Assembly (NCBI RefSeq): GCF_003609995.1
Contig: NZ_AP018786.1
Location: 1,622,001 to 1,686,000, forward strand
DNA length: 64,000 nt
Direction of reading: 5' to 3'
From: Sutterella megalosphaeroides
Lineage (GTDB): Bacteria; Pseudomonadota; Gammaproteobacteria; Burkholderiales; Burkholderiaceae_F
A program made the position numbers and the translations under genes. Below are positions 1-8,274 of this stretch, in pieces (the first letter of the stretch is position 1; each line of letters opens with the position of its first letter). A model generated the notes under the pieces. It worked only from the letters and a program-made list of their open reading frames with translations. It did not search any database and was not told the DNA's origin.

Positions 1-939
1 TCGTCGACCACCCCCTTGTCGCTCCTTCTCTTGGGCGAACTCTTGAATTCGATCCTCCCTGCGGGGGTCGTCAACATCATCACGGGTAAGGGCGCTACGA
101 CGGGTCAGGCCATGCTCGACCACCCGGGCTTTGCGAAGCTTGCCTTTACGGGTTCGACCGAGGTCGGGTACTCCGTTGCCGAAGCGGCCGCCAAGCGCCT
201 CATCCCCGCGACCCTCGAATTGGGCGGGAAGAGCGCCAACATCGTCTTCGACGACGCGCAGATGGATAAGGCCATCGAAGGCGCCCAGATCGGGATCCTC
301 TTCAACCAGGGTCAGGTCTGCTGCGCGGGCTCGCGCATTTTCGTCCAGGAAGGGATTTACGACGAGTTCGTGGCGAAACTCACCGAAGCCTTCCGGAAGG
401 TGAAGGTCGGCAACCCCATGGACATGTCGACCCAGATGGGGTCCCAAATCAACGAACGACAGCTTGAAAAGATCCTCAAGTACGTCGAAATCGGGAAGGA
501 AGAAGGGGCCGTCGTTTTGACGGGCGGCAAGCGCGCCGTCGTCCCCGGCCTCGAAAAGGGCGCCTTCATGGAGCCGACGCTCCTTGCGAACGTCACGAAT
601 GACATGCGCGTCGCTCAGGAAGAAATCTTCGGGCCGGTTGCTGTCGTGATCAAGTTCAAGACCGAAGACGAGGTCGTGCGCTTGGCGAACGAATCCGAAT
701 ACGGCTTGGGCGGCGCCGTGTGGACCCGCGACATCAACCGCGCGATGCGCGTCGCGCGCGGCGTTCGCACCGGTCGCATGTGGATCAACACTTACAACGA
801 ACTTCCCGCGCACGCCCCCTTCGGCGGCTACAAGAAGTCCGGCATCGGTCGTGAAACCCACAAGATGATGCTCGCCCACTACAGCCAGACGAAGAACATC
901 TACATGTCGCTTTCCGAAACGACGCGCGGGTTCTTCTGA
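1..939 (+). CDS. Aldehyde dehydrogenase (5'-truncated by the window edge)
   Basis: NAD(P)-dependent oxidation of an aldehyde to a carboxylate, in the cytoplasm. The frame is open from base 1, so the start lies outside the window; about 312 codons remain of the usual ~490-500. The catalytic Glu sits in LELGGKSANIVFDDA and the nucleophilic Cys in GQVCCAGSRIFVQ. The later signature EEIFGPVAVV and the C-terminal GGYKKSGIGRE are also present, so the visible part is intact. The CC before AGSR and the ending around NIYMSL resemble the AldB/ExaC-type acetaldehyde dehydrogenases, but the substrate cannot be fixed from this part. A terminator follows at 1032. Confidence 0.93.
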   Translation, partial: SSTTPLSLLLLGELLNSILPAGVVNIITGKGATTGQAMLDHPGFAKLAFTGSTEVGYSVAEAAAKRLIPATLELGGKSANIVFDDAQMDKAIEGAQIGILFNQGQVCCAGSRIFVQEGIYDEFVAKLTEAFRKVKVGNPMDMSTQMGSQINERQLEKILKYVEIGKEEGAVVLTGGKRAVVPGLEKGAFMEPTLLANVTNDMRVAQEEIFGPVAVVIKFKTEDEVVRLANESEYGLGGAVWTRDINRAMRVARGVRTGRMWINTYNELPAHAPFGGYKKSGIGRETHKMMLAHYSQTKNIYMSLSETTRGFF

Positions 940-1031
940 CGGGCAATCGTCGTCAACCTCGTACCGATCGCTTCGTCCCCACCCCCGGACCGGGCCCCGG
1001 GGGCTCACCGAGGACCGAAGCGATCACCCCG

Positions 1032-1062
1032 AAAAGCCGGCGGCTCAGCTTCCGGCTTTTTT
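1032..1062 (+). terminator. Intrinsic terminator after the aldehyde dehydrogenase
   Basis: A 9-bp stem AAAAGCCGG / CCGGCTTTT encloses an 11-base loop and runs into TTTTTTC. Confidence 0.8.
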
Positions 1063-1233
1063 CTTTGTTGATCCGAGCCGTACGTGAGAAAACGCGAATT
1101 CGAGGGACGCACCCGCTCGGCTGCGCCCCCTCGATCGACTTAGCCGAACATTGTCTACGTCAAAATTTCAGTCCTCCGAACGCCGATGCCGCTCCAAAAT
1201 CGGTTAGGATCGGGTTTTCCCCCATTTTGTCGG

Positions 1234-1258
1234 AAAAGACCGTAAGGTCGGTCTTTTT
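1234..1258 (+). promoter_or_regulatory. Terminator-like hairpin in the leader of the YczE-like gene
   Basis: AAAAGACCG and CGGTCTTTT form a 9-bp stem with a 6-base loop and a short T run. It ends about 35 bases before the TTG start at 1293. It could be an attenuator of that gene or simply a second terminator of upstream transcription. Confidence 0.4.
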
Positions 1259-1292
1259 CGACCTCCGAAAAACCCGACGAAAGGAACCCCTC

Positions 1293-1937
1293 TTGCTCAA
1301 GCGCATTTTCATCTTCGCACTCGGTCTCACGAGTCTCTCCCTCGGCATCGCCCTCATCACCAACGCCCACCTCGGTACGAGCTCCATTTCGTCCTTCGCC
1401 TACGTCCTCTCGATGGGGACGGGCCTCACGATGGGCCTCTTCGTCTTTCTCACAAACGTCTTTTTCTTCTGCGTGCAGACGGCGATCGACCCGACGCAGG
1501 TTCTGCTCAAAGCCGTGAAGCAGCTGCCGATCTGCGCCCTCTTCGGCCTTGTGATCGACGTCGCGATGAAGCTCACGACGGGACTCTCGGCGATGGCGGC
1601 GGGCTCCTGGTTTGCCAGGGCCGCGATGGTGCTTTGCGGATGCGTTTTCGTGGGCTTCGGCATTTCGGGGATGGTCTTTTCGCGCTTGGCCTACCTCCCG
1701 CCCGAAGGGGCGGTGCTTGCCGTCATGAAGCGCTGGGGCGGCTCCTTCGGGACGTTGCGCCTCGGCGTTGACGTCTTCATCGTGCTTTCCGCCGTTATCG
1801 CATCGCTGCTCTTTTTCGGCGAGATCCGCGGGCTTCGCGAAGGGACCGTCGCGGCCGCCCTCATTTCGGGCCCCACGGCGAAATTCTTCCTCCACGGGTG
1901 GGGGCGCTGGATGCCGCATCACGGCGTGATCGACTGA
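1293..1937 (+). CDS. YczE/YitT-like integral membrane protein
   Basis: A 214-residue inner-membrane protein of about five hydrophobic helices. The first helix carries the pattern LGIALITNAHLGTSSISS, which is typical of the YczE family, whose function is unknown. The frame is open further upstream, but TTG at 1293 is chosen because AAAGGAA lies 8-9 bases before it and the protein then begins directly at the first helix (LLKRIFIFALG). No partner gene is adjacent: the gene stands between two terminators and faces a convergent minus-strand gene. No catalytic motif is visible. Confidence 0.72.
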   Translation: MLKRIFIFALGLTSLSLGIALITNAHLGTSSISSFAYVLSMGTGLTMGLFVFLTNVFFFCVQTAIDPTQVLLKAVKQLPICALFGLVIDVAMKLTTGLSAMAAGSWFARAAMVLCGCVFVGFGISGMVFSRLAYLPPEGAVLAVMKRWGGSFGTLRLGVDVFIVLSAVIASLLFFGEIRGLREGTVAAALISGPTAKFFLHGWGRWMPHHGVID

Positions 1938-2003
1938 ACGATCGAGCGCAGAAGCAGAGCTCGCCGACCTGCGGTTCTCGGCCTCCGTTCGAGAGCCGAA
2001 ATT

Positions 2004-2033
2004 AAAAAAGGGACCCCGCAAGGTCCCTTTTTT
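2004..2033. terminator. Bidirectional terminator between convergent genes
   Basis: A strong stem AAAAAAGGGACC / GGTCCCTTTTTT with a 6-7-base loop has A and T runs on both sides, so it can stop transcription from both strands. Confidence 0.85.
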
Positions 2034-2068
2034 CTATTCCGGAGCAAGAGAAGCGGCCCCGCAACCGG

Positions 2069-2665
2069 TTATCCGTCGTACCCCGGCACGTCGAGCGCTT
2101 CGCCCAACACGCGGAAGTGACCCGCACCGAGGTAGTGAATCGTGCGCAGTTCCTTCGGGGCCTTGTCGTAGTCGACCCGCCCTTCGGACATCACGCGCTC
2201 GTCCGCCCAGACGCCGAGGCATTCGCCGAGGATGAGGTCATAGGGTTCCGAAACGGACGGCGCGGGCAGAACCTTGAAGAAGGCGTACGCAGCGCACCCG
2301 TCGACGAGCGGGACGGATTCGAACCCCGGAATCGTGAAGATCTCGGCACCGCTCTTTTCGAGCTTCTGCGGCTCGTCCGCCATCGAAACGGTCCCGAGCT
2401 TCATGACAACGTCCGCCAACTGGACCGTCGGTACGGAGAGCGCGAAGACGCCGCTCTTTTCAATGAGTTCGCGCGTGAAGTGCGGACCGTCCACGACGGC
2501 CGTCATGCGAAAGGGCGCGATGTTGAGCGGGCACACCCAGCTCGCGGGCATGACGTCCCCCTTACCTTCGTGGGCGGACGAAACGAAGGCCGTGCCCCCG
2601 AGGTTGAAGATGACATAACCCTTTTCGTCGGGGAGCTTTTTGAGGTTCGCTTCCGTCGAAATCAT
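2069..2665 (-). CDS. Flavin reductase-like (FMN-binding split-barrel) protein
   Basis: A 198-residue cytoplasmic protein of the flavin-reductase-like split-barrel fold, a family that binds FMN and often passes electrons to oxygenases or low-potential acceptors. The order of elements is typical: a substrate-entry segment MPASWVCPLNIAPFRMTAVV near residues 40-60, then HFTRELIEKSGVFALSVPT, then the core LILGECLGVWADERV. The start ATG at 2665 is set by GGAGG six bases upstream; a longer open frame lacks a ribosome site. It lies downstream of the LysR gene on the same strand, but 418 bases and a terminator separate them. The natural substrate cannot be inferred. Confidence 0.8.
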   Translation of the reverse strand: MISTEANLKKLPDEKGYVIFNLGGTAFVSSAHEGKGDVMPASWVCPLNIAPFRMTAVVDGPHFTRELIEKSGVFALSVPTVQLADVVMKLGTVSMADEPQKLEKSGAEIFTIPGFESVPLVDGCAAYAFFKVLPAPSVSEPYDLILGECLGVWADERVMSEGRVDYDKAPKELRTIHYLGAGHFRVLGEALDVPGYDG

Positions 2666-3083
2666 GTTTTTTCCTCCACTCTGCAAGGTGCGCTCTTCGA
2701 CGCGTCGAAATGCGCGTTCGTCGCACCCGCCGCCCGAGGAAGCGCGATTCGGTGCGAACACGCACGATCGGAATCCGCTCTCGGGCACGTATTTTCAGAT
2801 GGCTTCAAGGATACGACCAAAGTTTCCCGCCGTGAGCCCCTCTTTTTGTCACGATGTTACCGTTCTTTTGCTCGAATCCGCCGTTTCGCTCCAAAATCCC
2901 CGAAAAGGAGCGCTTTTGGAGTGAAAACACTTCCGGGGCACAACGCTGCGGGTTTGAGGACTCCGGTTGAGAGTATTTCTCAATAGGCTTCATAGCTCGC
3001 CAAACGCAAAAACCCGGGCAACTCCCCCGCGTTCGACACGCGGACGGGCTCCCCGGGTTTCAAGCGTCTCACGAGGACGACGC
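2666..3083. other. Intergenic region with LysR terminator
   Basis: 418 bases without a credible gene. A hairpin at 3006-3061 (AACCCGGG / CCCGGGTT arms) runs into a T run on the minus strand and should terminate the LysR gene. The rest presumably holds the promoter of the flavin-reductase-like gene; no clear -35/-10 pair was seen. Confidence 0.55.
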
Positions 3084-4046
3084 TCAGTACATCGCACGCG
3101 ACGCGCGGTTTGCGTACGCGCGGCAGTGGTCCATCCAGAGGCGCACTTCTTCGCAGAGGTACTTGTCGCGGTGGTGGCAGAAGGTGAGCTGACGCATGAA
3201 GCGGTCGGGCAATTCGAGGCGCGTGACGTACCGCCCGTAATAGGGGTCGGAAAGGACGCGGCTCGAAATGTAGGTGAGGCCGAGCCCCATCAGCACAGAG
3301 CGAAGGATAGCGTCAAAACTGTCAAGCTCCGTACTCACGCGCACCGAGGTGAGCTTCTGGCGAAGCTGCGTATCGAAGAAATTCCGCGAGGACGACCCCT
3401 CTTCGCGCAGAATCCAGCGCGCGTTCGAGAGTTCTTCGTAGGAGACGGGGCGGCCGGAAAGGGGATGCTCCTTCGGGGCGATCACGACCATTTCGTCTTC
3501 CATCCAGGATTCGGTCACGAGCTCGGAATGGCGAACGGGCCCTTCGACAAGCGCCGTATCGAGCTCAAAGCGCACGAGCTTTTCGGCAATGCGCTGCGTG
3601 TTGGCGATTTCGACGCTCGGAATCCAGCCGAGGCGGTCTTCGAAGCCGCGCAGGAGTTCCGCAATCATGAAGGTTCCGACCGTGCGGGTGCAGCCCACGC
3701 GGAACGAGGTCAAGCGTTTGCGATTCGAGAAGAGCGACGAGATGTCCTTCGCGCGCGCCACCATTTCGTCCGCCTGGGGCATGAGACGCCGCCCTTCGGC
3801 CGTGAGGAAGATGCGGCCGCGGTTGCGGTCGAAAAGGTGCACGCCCAGGCGCGCTTCCAATTCGCCGAGCGCCTGAGAGACGGCGCTCTTGCTCATGCTG
3901 AGGTCGCGCGAGGCGTTGCCGATGTTTTCCGCCTTGGCAATCGCAAGGAAGACCTGAAGTTGCCGAAGGGTGACGGAGAGTTGCGTGTCGTCGGCGCCGA
4001 GTGTGGTCATGGTGGTTCCGGGGTCGTTGTGTTGAGGGTCGAACAT
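3084..4046 (-). CDS. LysR-family transcriptional regulator
   Basis: A 320-residue regulator. The winged helix-turn-helix spans about residues 25-85 (LRQLQVFLAIAKAENIG, then MSKSAVSQALGELEARLG and the wing LFDRNRGRIFLTAEG). It is followed by a two-lobed effector domain of usual length. ATG at 4046 is preferred because AAGGAAA precedes it; an inner ATG at about 4009 begins closer to the DNA-binding domain and cannot be excluded. It is divergent from the TDT-family transporter at 4372 with 325 bases between, the common arrangement of a LysR protein and its target, so control of that transporter is a reasonable inference. The effector is unknown. Confidence 0.92.
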   Translation of the reverse strand: MFDPQHNDPGTTMTTLGADDTQLSVTLRQLQVFLAIAKAENIGNASRDLSMSKSAVSQALGELEARLGVHLFDRNRGRIFLTAEGRRLMPQADEMVARAKDISSLFSNRKRLTSFRVGCTRTVGTFMIAELLRGFEDRLGWIPSVEIANTQRIAEKLVRFELDTALVEGPVRHSELVTESWMEDEMVVIAPKEHPLSGRPVSYEELSNARWILREEGSSSRNFFDTQLRQKLTSVRVSTELDSFDAILRSVLMGLGLTYISSRVLSDPYYGRYVTRLELPDRFMRQLTFCHHRDKYLCEEVRLWMDHCRAYANRASRAMY

Positions 4047-4371
4047 GGGTTTCCTTTTTTCCGAGCCCGCTCGTCGGAGCGTCGCACGTCGAACGCCGTA
4101 CGCGGCCGTCGCGGGCCCGTCCCTTGGAAAACATGATACCCGTTTGGTTTTCACGGATAGGGAGGAATTTCCCGAGTAGCTTTCCCGAACGTGCCGCCAT
4201 TTCGTCCGTTCGAATCGTCGGACGTGCACGGTGTGTTCGGTTTTTCAGGACGAGTATTTTAGACTCAATCGACCTATTCGAACACAAACTCGGTAAAAAC
4301 GATTAGAATCGCCCCTTCGTTTCGTTCAATACGGTGGTGCCCCGCCCGAGGCCCGCCTCTTCGAGGAACCC
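4047..4371. other. Divergent promoter region, LysR gene / transporter gene
   Basis: 325 bases between divergent genes. A -10-like TTAGAAT precedes the transporter near 4302-4312, and the stretch from about 4250 is AT-richer than its surroundings. No single LysR box could be picked with confidence. Confidence 0.4.
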
Positions 4372-5334
4372 ATGCTTCGTACGTTTCATCATCGTTTCCG
4401 CGGTCTTCCCACCCCGATGGGCGGGCTCGCGCTCGGCATCGGCAGTCTCGGCTGGTGTATGGAAAACGCTCTGCCTTTGCACGGTTGGGGCCAGTTGACG
4501 GGGGCCTTCCTCGCGACCTTCCTCCTCGTACTTCTCGCCGGGCGCTTTCTTCTGCACGTCGACACGCTCTGGCGCGACCTGCAGCATCCCGTCGCGGGCT
4601 CCATCGTCCCGACCTTCGCAATGGCCTTGATGGTGATTTCGCGCGCGACCTTGGACGCCTTCCCCGTGTTTGCGGAAACGCTCTGGTGCGTCGCGGTGGT
4701 GCTTCATCTCGCGGCCCTCGTCTTCTTCCTCTGGTTCCGCTCGCAGGAAAACATCATGGGGAACATGGTCCCCTCGTGGTTCATTCCGCCCGTGGGGATC
4801 ATCGTGGCGGACGTGACGTTCCCGGGAGTGCCCGAGCTCCGGGGCATGGCGACCGTGCTCCTGACGATCGGCATGGCGAGCTACGCCGTGATGCTCCCCG
4901 TCATGATGTACCGCCTCATTTTCCACCCCGAGGTCCCCAACGCCGCGAAGCCCACGATCGCGATCATGGCGGCTCCGGCGTCCCTTTCGTTGGCGGGCTA
5001 CCTCACGGTCGTGAAAGAGCCCAATCTCCTGCTTGTTGCAGTTCTCCTCGGGATTGCGATTCTCATGACGGTGGCGATCTACTTCGCGTTCTGGCGGCTC
5101 TTGCGCCTTCAGTTTTCGCCGGGGTATGCGGCCTTCACCTTCCCGATGGCCATCGGTGCGACGGCGCTTTACAAAACCGCAAACCTCGTCGCGACCTACC
5201 CCGGGACGGAAAACTACGTCACGCAACTCCGTTTTCTCGCACACGTGGAGCTTGCGGTGGCGACCGTCGTGATCCTTTACGTCTTCGTTCTCTACATGAA
5301 GAACCTCAAGGCCTTCATGGCGCCTCCGGCGTAA
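4372..5334 (+). CDS. TDT-family (TehA/SLAC1-like) transporter
   Basis: A 320-residue polytopic inner-membrane protein with about ten hydrophobic helices, the size and layout of the tellurite-resistance/dicarboxylate transporter (TDT) family that includes TehA, Mae1, Ssu1 and plant SLAC1. Visible features are the opening segment TPMGGLALGIGSLGW, the loop PSWFIPPVGIIVADVTFPG, and a conserved Phe in a late helix (AAFTFPMAIGATALYK), where these channels gate anions. GAGGA precedes the ATG. Family members move anions such as sulfite, malate or chloride; the substrate here is unknown. It is probably regulated by the divergent LysR protein. A terminator follows at 5398. Confidence 0.85.
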   Translation: MLRTFHHRFRGLPTPMGGLALGIGSLGWCMENALPLHGWGQLTGAFLATFLLVLLAGRFLLHVDTLWRDLQHPVAGSIVPTFAMALMVISRATLDAFPVFAETLWCVAVVLHLAALVFFLWFRSQENIMGNMVPSWFIPPVGIIVADVTFPGVPELRGMATVLLTIGMASYAVMLPVMMYRLIFHPEVPNAAKPTIAIMAAPASLSLAGYLTVVKEPNLLLVAVLLGIAILMTVAIYFAFWRLLRLQFSPGYAAFTFPMAIGATALYKTANLVATYPGTENYVTQLRFLAHVELAVATVVILYVFVLYMKNLKAFMAPPA

Positions 5335-5397
5335 GAAGTACGACCTCCGACTTCCGGAAAAGGCTTCCCCGCATTGCGGGGAAAGTCATGAAGCAGG

Positions 5398-5426
5398 AAA
5401 GGCCGACGGGTGACCGTCGGCCTTTT
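5398..5426 (+). terminator. Terminator after the TDT transporter
   Basis: Stem GGCCGACGG / CCGTCGGCC, flanked by AAA and TTTT. Confidence 0.8.
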
Positions 5427-5490
5427 CACTCATTGAGCTGTACGACCTCGGAAGATCCGCGCTTCGCCGTACGACCTCGGCGGAAGTCCT

Positions 5491-7842
5491 TCAGCGCGAG
5501 CCGTCCAAAGCCGCATCCCGCGCGCTCGGCCCTTCGGCAGGGTTTGCGTCGTGCCGATCGAGCGCGCTCGCGGGGGTCGGCCCCGTCACGGGCAGCGGTT
5601 CCGATTCGGGGAGCTTCACGGAATTCGCAGGTGCGGAAGGAGCTTCCGTATCGGCCGTATCGGCGCCCGAGGCCGCATTCGCACCGCCCGTCGTTACGGC
5701 CGCCGTGTTCTTCGCCGCTTCGCGCTTCAAGGTATCCGCAATCACGGCTCCCGCCGTGAGACCGCTCGTCGCGGCCCAGCCGAGGTTCGTGCCCGGCACG
5801 GCCGCCTGCCCCAACGCACCGCGCGCGACTTCACCCGCAACCCACAAGCCTTCGATCGGGGCCCCTTCGGGCGTGATGGCTTGCAGTCGCCCGTTCGCGA
5901 TGAGCCCCCCTTGCGTCGTGGCGTAGCGGGGCTTTTCTTCGAGAATGTAGACCAAACCCGACAAACTCAAGGGGCTCGTCATGGCGGACGCGGGCCGACC
6001 GAAGTCATCGTCCTTTCCGTTCAGAACAAAGCCGTTGTAACGCGCGGCCGTTTCGGCGAGCGTCTCCGGGTCGACACCCGCACGGCGGGCGGCCTCTTCG
6101 AGCGTCGTGCCGCGCACGATGAGGGGCGCAAAGGCGGACTCGGAGACCGCGGGAGCGGCTTCGGTCGCCGTCGGAGCAGTAGCAGTTGCAACAGAACCGG
6201 CAACGCCATTCGAAGCTCCCTCTTCCGAAATCGTCGACTCGGCGTTCGATGGCGCGGTTTTGGCTTCGTTCGCGCGAATCCAGCCGTCGAGCGTCTCGCG
6301 CGTAAGACCTCGACCCTTCAGAGCCGCCGCAAACGACCCGAACGCCCCTTCGTCCATCACGAGAAAGAGCGACCCGCCCGCACGGTGCTGCGCGGCAAGG
6401 ATCGCATCGTCGGGCCCCGCTTCGTTCACGACACGCTCGCCCTCGCGGTTGACGAGAATCGACCCGAGGGGGAGCACCGCTTGGTTCGCGCGCTTAAGCG
6501 ACGCCCCCGTACCCGGAAGCACCTCAAGACCGTCCCAACGAACCGTCGCGGCGTTTCCCAAATCCCGCGCGGCACCCGCTTCGGCGCCGAGCACGAGACC
6601 GTCCCCGTCCGCCGAAACGACACCGCCGTAAAGCGCCGCAGAGAGCAATTCCTCGTTGGGATGCTTTCCGTTCTTGTCAATCGAGGCCGCAACCGCTTCT
6701 TCAATTGTCGCCCGATTCGCACCGTACCCGCCCGTCGCGAGCAGCACGGCTCGGGCGGAAACTTCGTACTCGACCCCGCGGCGGCCGTTCTTCGCCGTAA
6801 CGCCCGCGACACGCCCGTTCTCGATCCGAAGGCCCTCGACCTTGGTGCCCGTCAAAATCTCCGCACCGCTCTCTCCCGTCAGCGTTCTCAGCCGCTGCGC
6901 GTACTCGGGACAACCTCCGCGAAGTGTCAGTTCTCGAGGTGTTTCGCTTCCCTGCGGGCGCACGAGGCCCGACTGAGTATCGAATCGCACGCCGTGCGCG
7001 ATCAGCCAGTCGACGGCAAGCCCCGCATTTTCCGAGTAGAGCTTGACGGTGACGGGATCCGTCGATGCTCCGCCCCAGGTCAAGAGATCGCGCTCGAACT
7101 TTTCGGGCGTATCGTCGAGAATCCCGAGTTCGCGCTGCACGTGGGAGTCCGGCACCAGAAAGGCCCCCGTACACACGCCCGAAGCGCCCCCTGAAAAGTC
7201 CGCCTTTTCAAGGACCAGGACGGAAAGCCCCGCTTCGCGCGCCGCGACGGCTGCAATCATGCCGGCACTTCCCGCACCCACGACAACGAGGTCGACCGTT
7301 CGGGTTTCCTTGCGAATCTCAGTCGGAATCGGTACGGTCCTGCGCCACGCCTTGGGGTCCTCGCCCGCAGCCGTGAGGGCTTTTTCCACGGCCGCTACGA
7401 CGGCGCGGGACGTCAGCGTTGCGCCCGAAACGAGGTCCACGGCGGTCGACTGCTCTTCCACCATGCGCGAAGCCGTCATCGGCGCCGCTACGGCGCCCAC
7501 CCCCGGGGTTTCGCGGTTGGGACCGACCGAAATCATCGTGATTTCGCGGTCGGTAACGGTGACCGTCACGGGGACGGGTCCCATCATGCCTTGAGCTTCG
7601 GCCGTGTAGGTGCCGGGAACCAGGGCCTCGACACGCCCCGTAAGAAGCGCCAGACTCATAGCAATGCTCACCGCGAGCGTTGAGAGCGCGTGGGCACTCC
7701 CTCGGTCGGATACGCTCGCCCTCGGGCGCTTGAAGCGATTGAAACGTGTGAGGGGATCGAGATCGGGAGCGGTATCGGTATCGGGCAAGGGGCGGGAAAC
7801 GGCGGAAACGGAGCGCTTCCGTTCGGGTTGTCGGCTGAACAT
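5491..7842 (-). CDS. Exported FMN/FAD flavoprotein of the fumarate reductase family
   Basis: About 783 residues from ATG 7842; an alternative start at 7869 adds nine, and neither has a clear ribosome site. A hydrophobic segment (LSTLAVSIAMSLALLTG) suggests Sec export or a membrane anchor. Next comes a small FMN-binding domain with the covalent attachment motif SGAT in DLVSGATLTS, the site used by the flavin transferase ApbE. A full FAD domain follows, opening VDLVVVGAGSAGMIAAVAA. The family reduces enoate-like acceptors in the periplasm. Odd points: where canonical enzymes carry an Arg after the NE motif this has NEAGPDDA; the HHxMGG motif is replaced by ATTQGG; and two Ala/Thr/Ser-rich stretches (about 6120-6280 and the C-terminal 70 residues) look like flexible insertions. 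Substrate unknown. Confidence 0.85.
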   Translation of the reverse strand: MFSRQPERKRSVSAVSRPLPDTDTAPDLDPLTRFNRFKRPRASVSDRGSAHALSTLAVSIAMSLALLTGRVEALVPGTYTAEAQGMMGPVPVTVTVTDREITMISVGPNRETPGVGAVAAPMTASRMVEEQSTAVDLVSGATLTSRAVVAAVEKALTAAGEDPKAWRRTVPIPTEIRKETRTVDLVVVGAGSAGMIAAVAAREAGLSVLVLEKADFSGGASGVCTGAFLVPDSHVQRELGILDDTPEKFERDLLTWGGASTDPVTVKLYSENAGLAVDWLIAHGVRFDTQSGLVRPQGSETPRELTLRGGCPEYAQRLRTLTGESGAEILTGTKVEGLRIENGRVAGVTAKNGRRGVEYEVSARAVLLATGGYGANRATIEEAVAASIDKNGKHPNEELLSAALYGGVVSADGDGLVLGAEAGAARDLGNAATVRWDGLEVLPGTGASLKRANQAVLPLGSILVNREGERVVNEAGPDDAILAAQHRAGGSLFLVMDEGAFGSFAAALKGRGLTRETLDGWIRANEAKTAPSNAESTISEEGASNGVAGSVATATAPTATEAAPAVSESAFAPLIVRGTTLEEAARRAGVDPETLAETAARYNGFVLNGKDDDFGRPASAMTSPLSLSGLVYILEEKPRYATTQGGLIANGRLQAITPEGAPIEGLWVAGEVARGALGQAAVPGTNLGWAATSGLTAGAVIADTLKREAAKNTAAVTTGGANAASGADTADTEAPSAPANSVKLPESEPLPVTGPTPASALDRHDANPAEGPSARDAALDGSR

Positions 7843-8274
7843 GGTCGATGATGAGGTCTTGGGTCGCATGCGGGTGCCCGCCCTCAAGCGCCGATACGTG
7901 TCAAGCCGTATGTCGGGCACCGAGAGCGGTCCGAGCAACCCGTCGAAATTGTTGCTGTGTCGACCTATTCTGCGCCGCGCTCCCTTAAAAGTCCATTATT
8001 GCGAAAACGACCGCACGCAGACCTCTCGACGACCGTCCGACGACCGGCCGGAAAGGTTGCCTCCGACGATTCCTCCGAAGGGTCGCCCGACAACGACGAA
8101 GCCCCGCCCGACCGCAGAACTTGTCGGACGAGGCTTCGCGACCCCAAGGAATTCAGGTTGATTTCGGGCGCTGTTTCGGGCCTTGACGCGCGACTTCGTT
8201 CGAGATTCACCCGCCGTGTCGATCGGCCGATCGGGCGGTCGACGAACGGAGTCGTGCGCTTCAACCCTCTGCGA
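7843..8274. other. Intergenic region upstream of the FMN/FAD flavoprotein
   Basis: About 430 bases with no supportable gene. At 8088-8145 two complementary pairs interleave (CGACAA...TTGTCG and CGAAGCC...GGCTTCG), an order that would allow an H-type pseudoknot. No clear promoter was identified. Confidence 0.3.
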
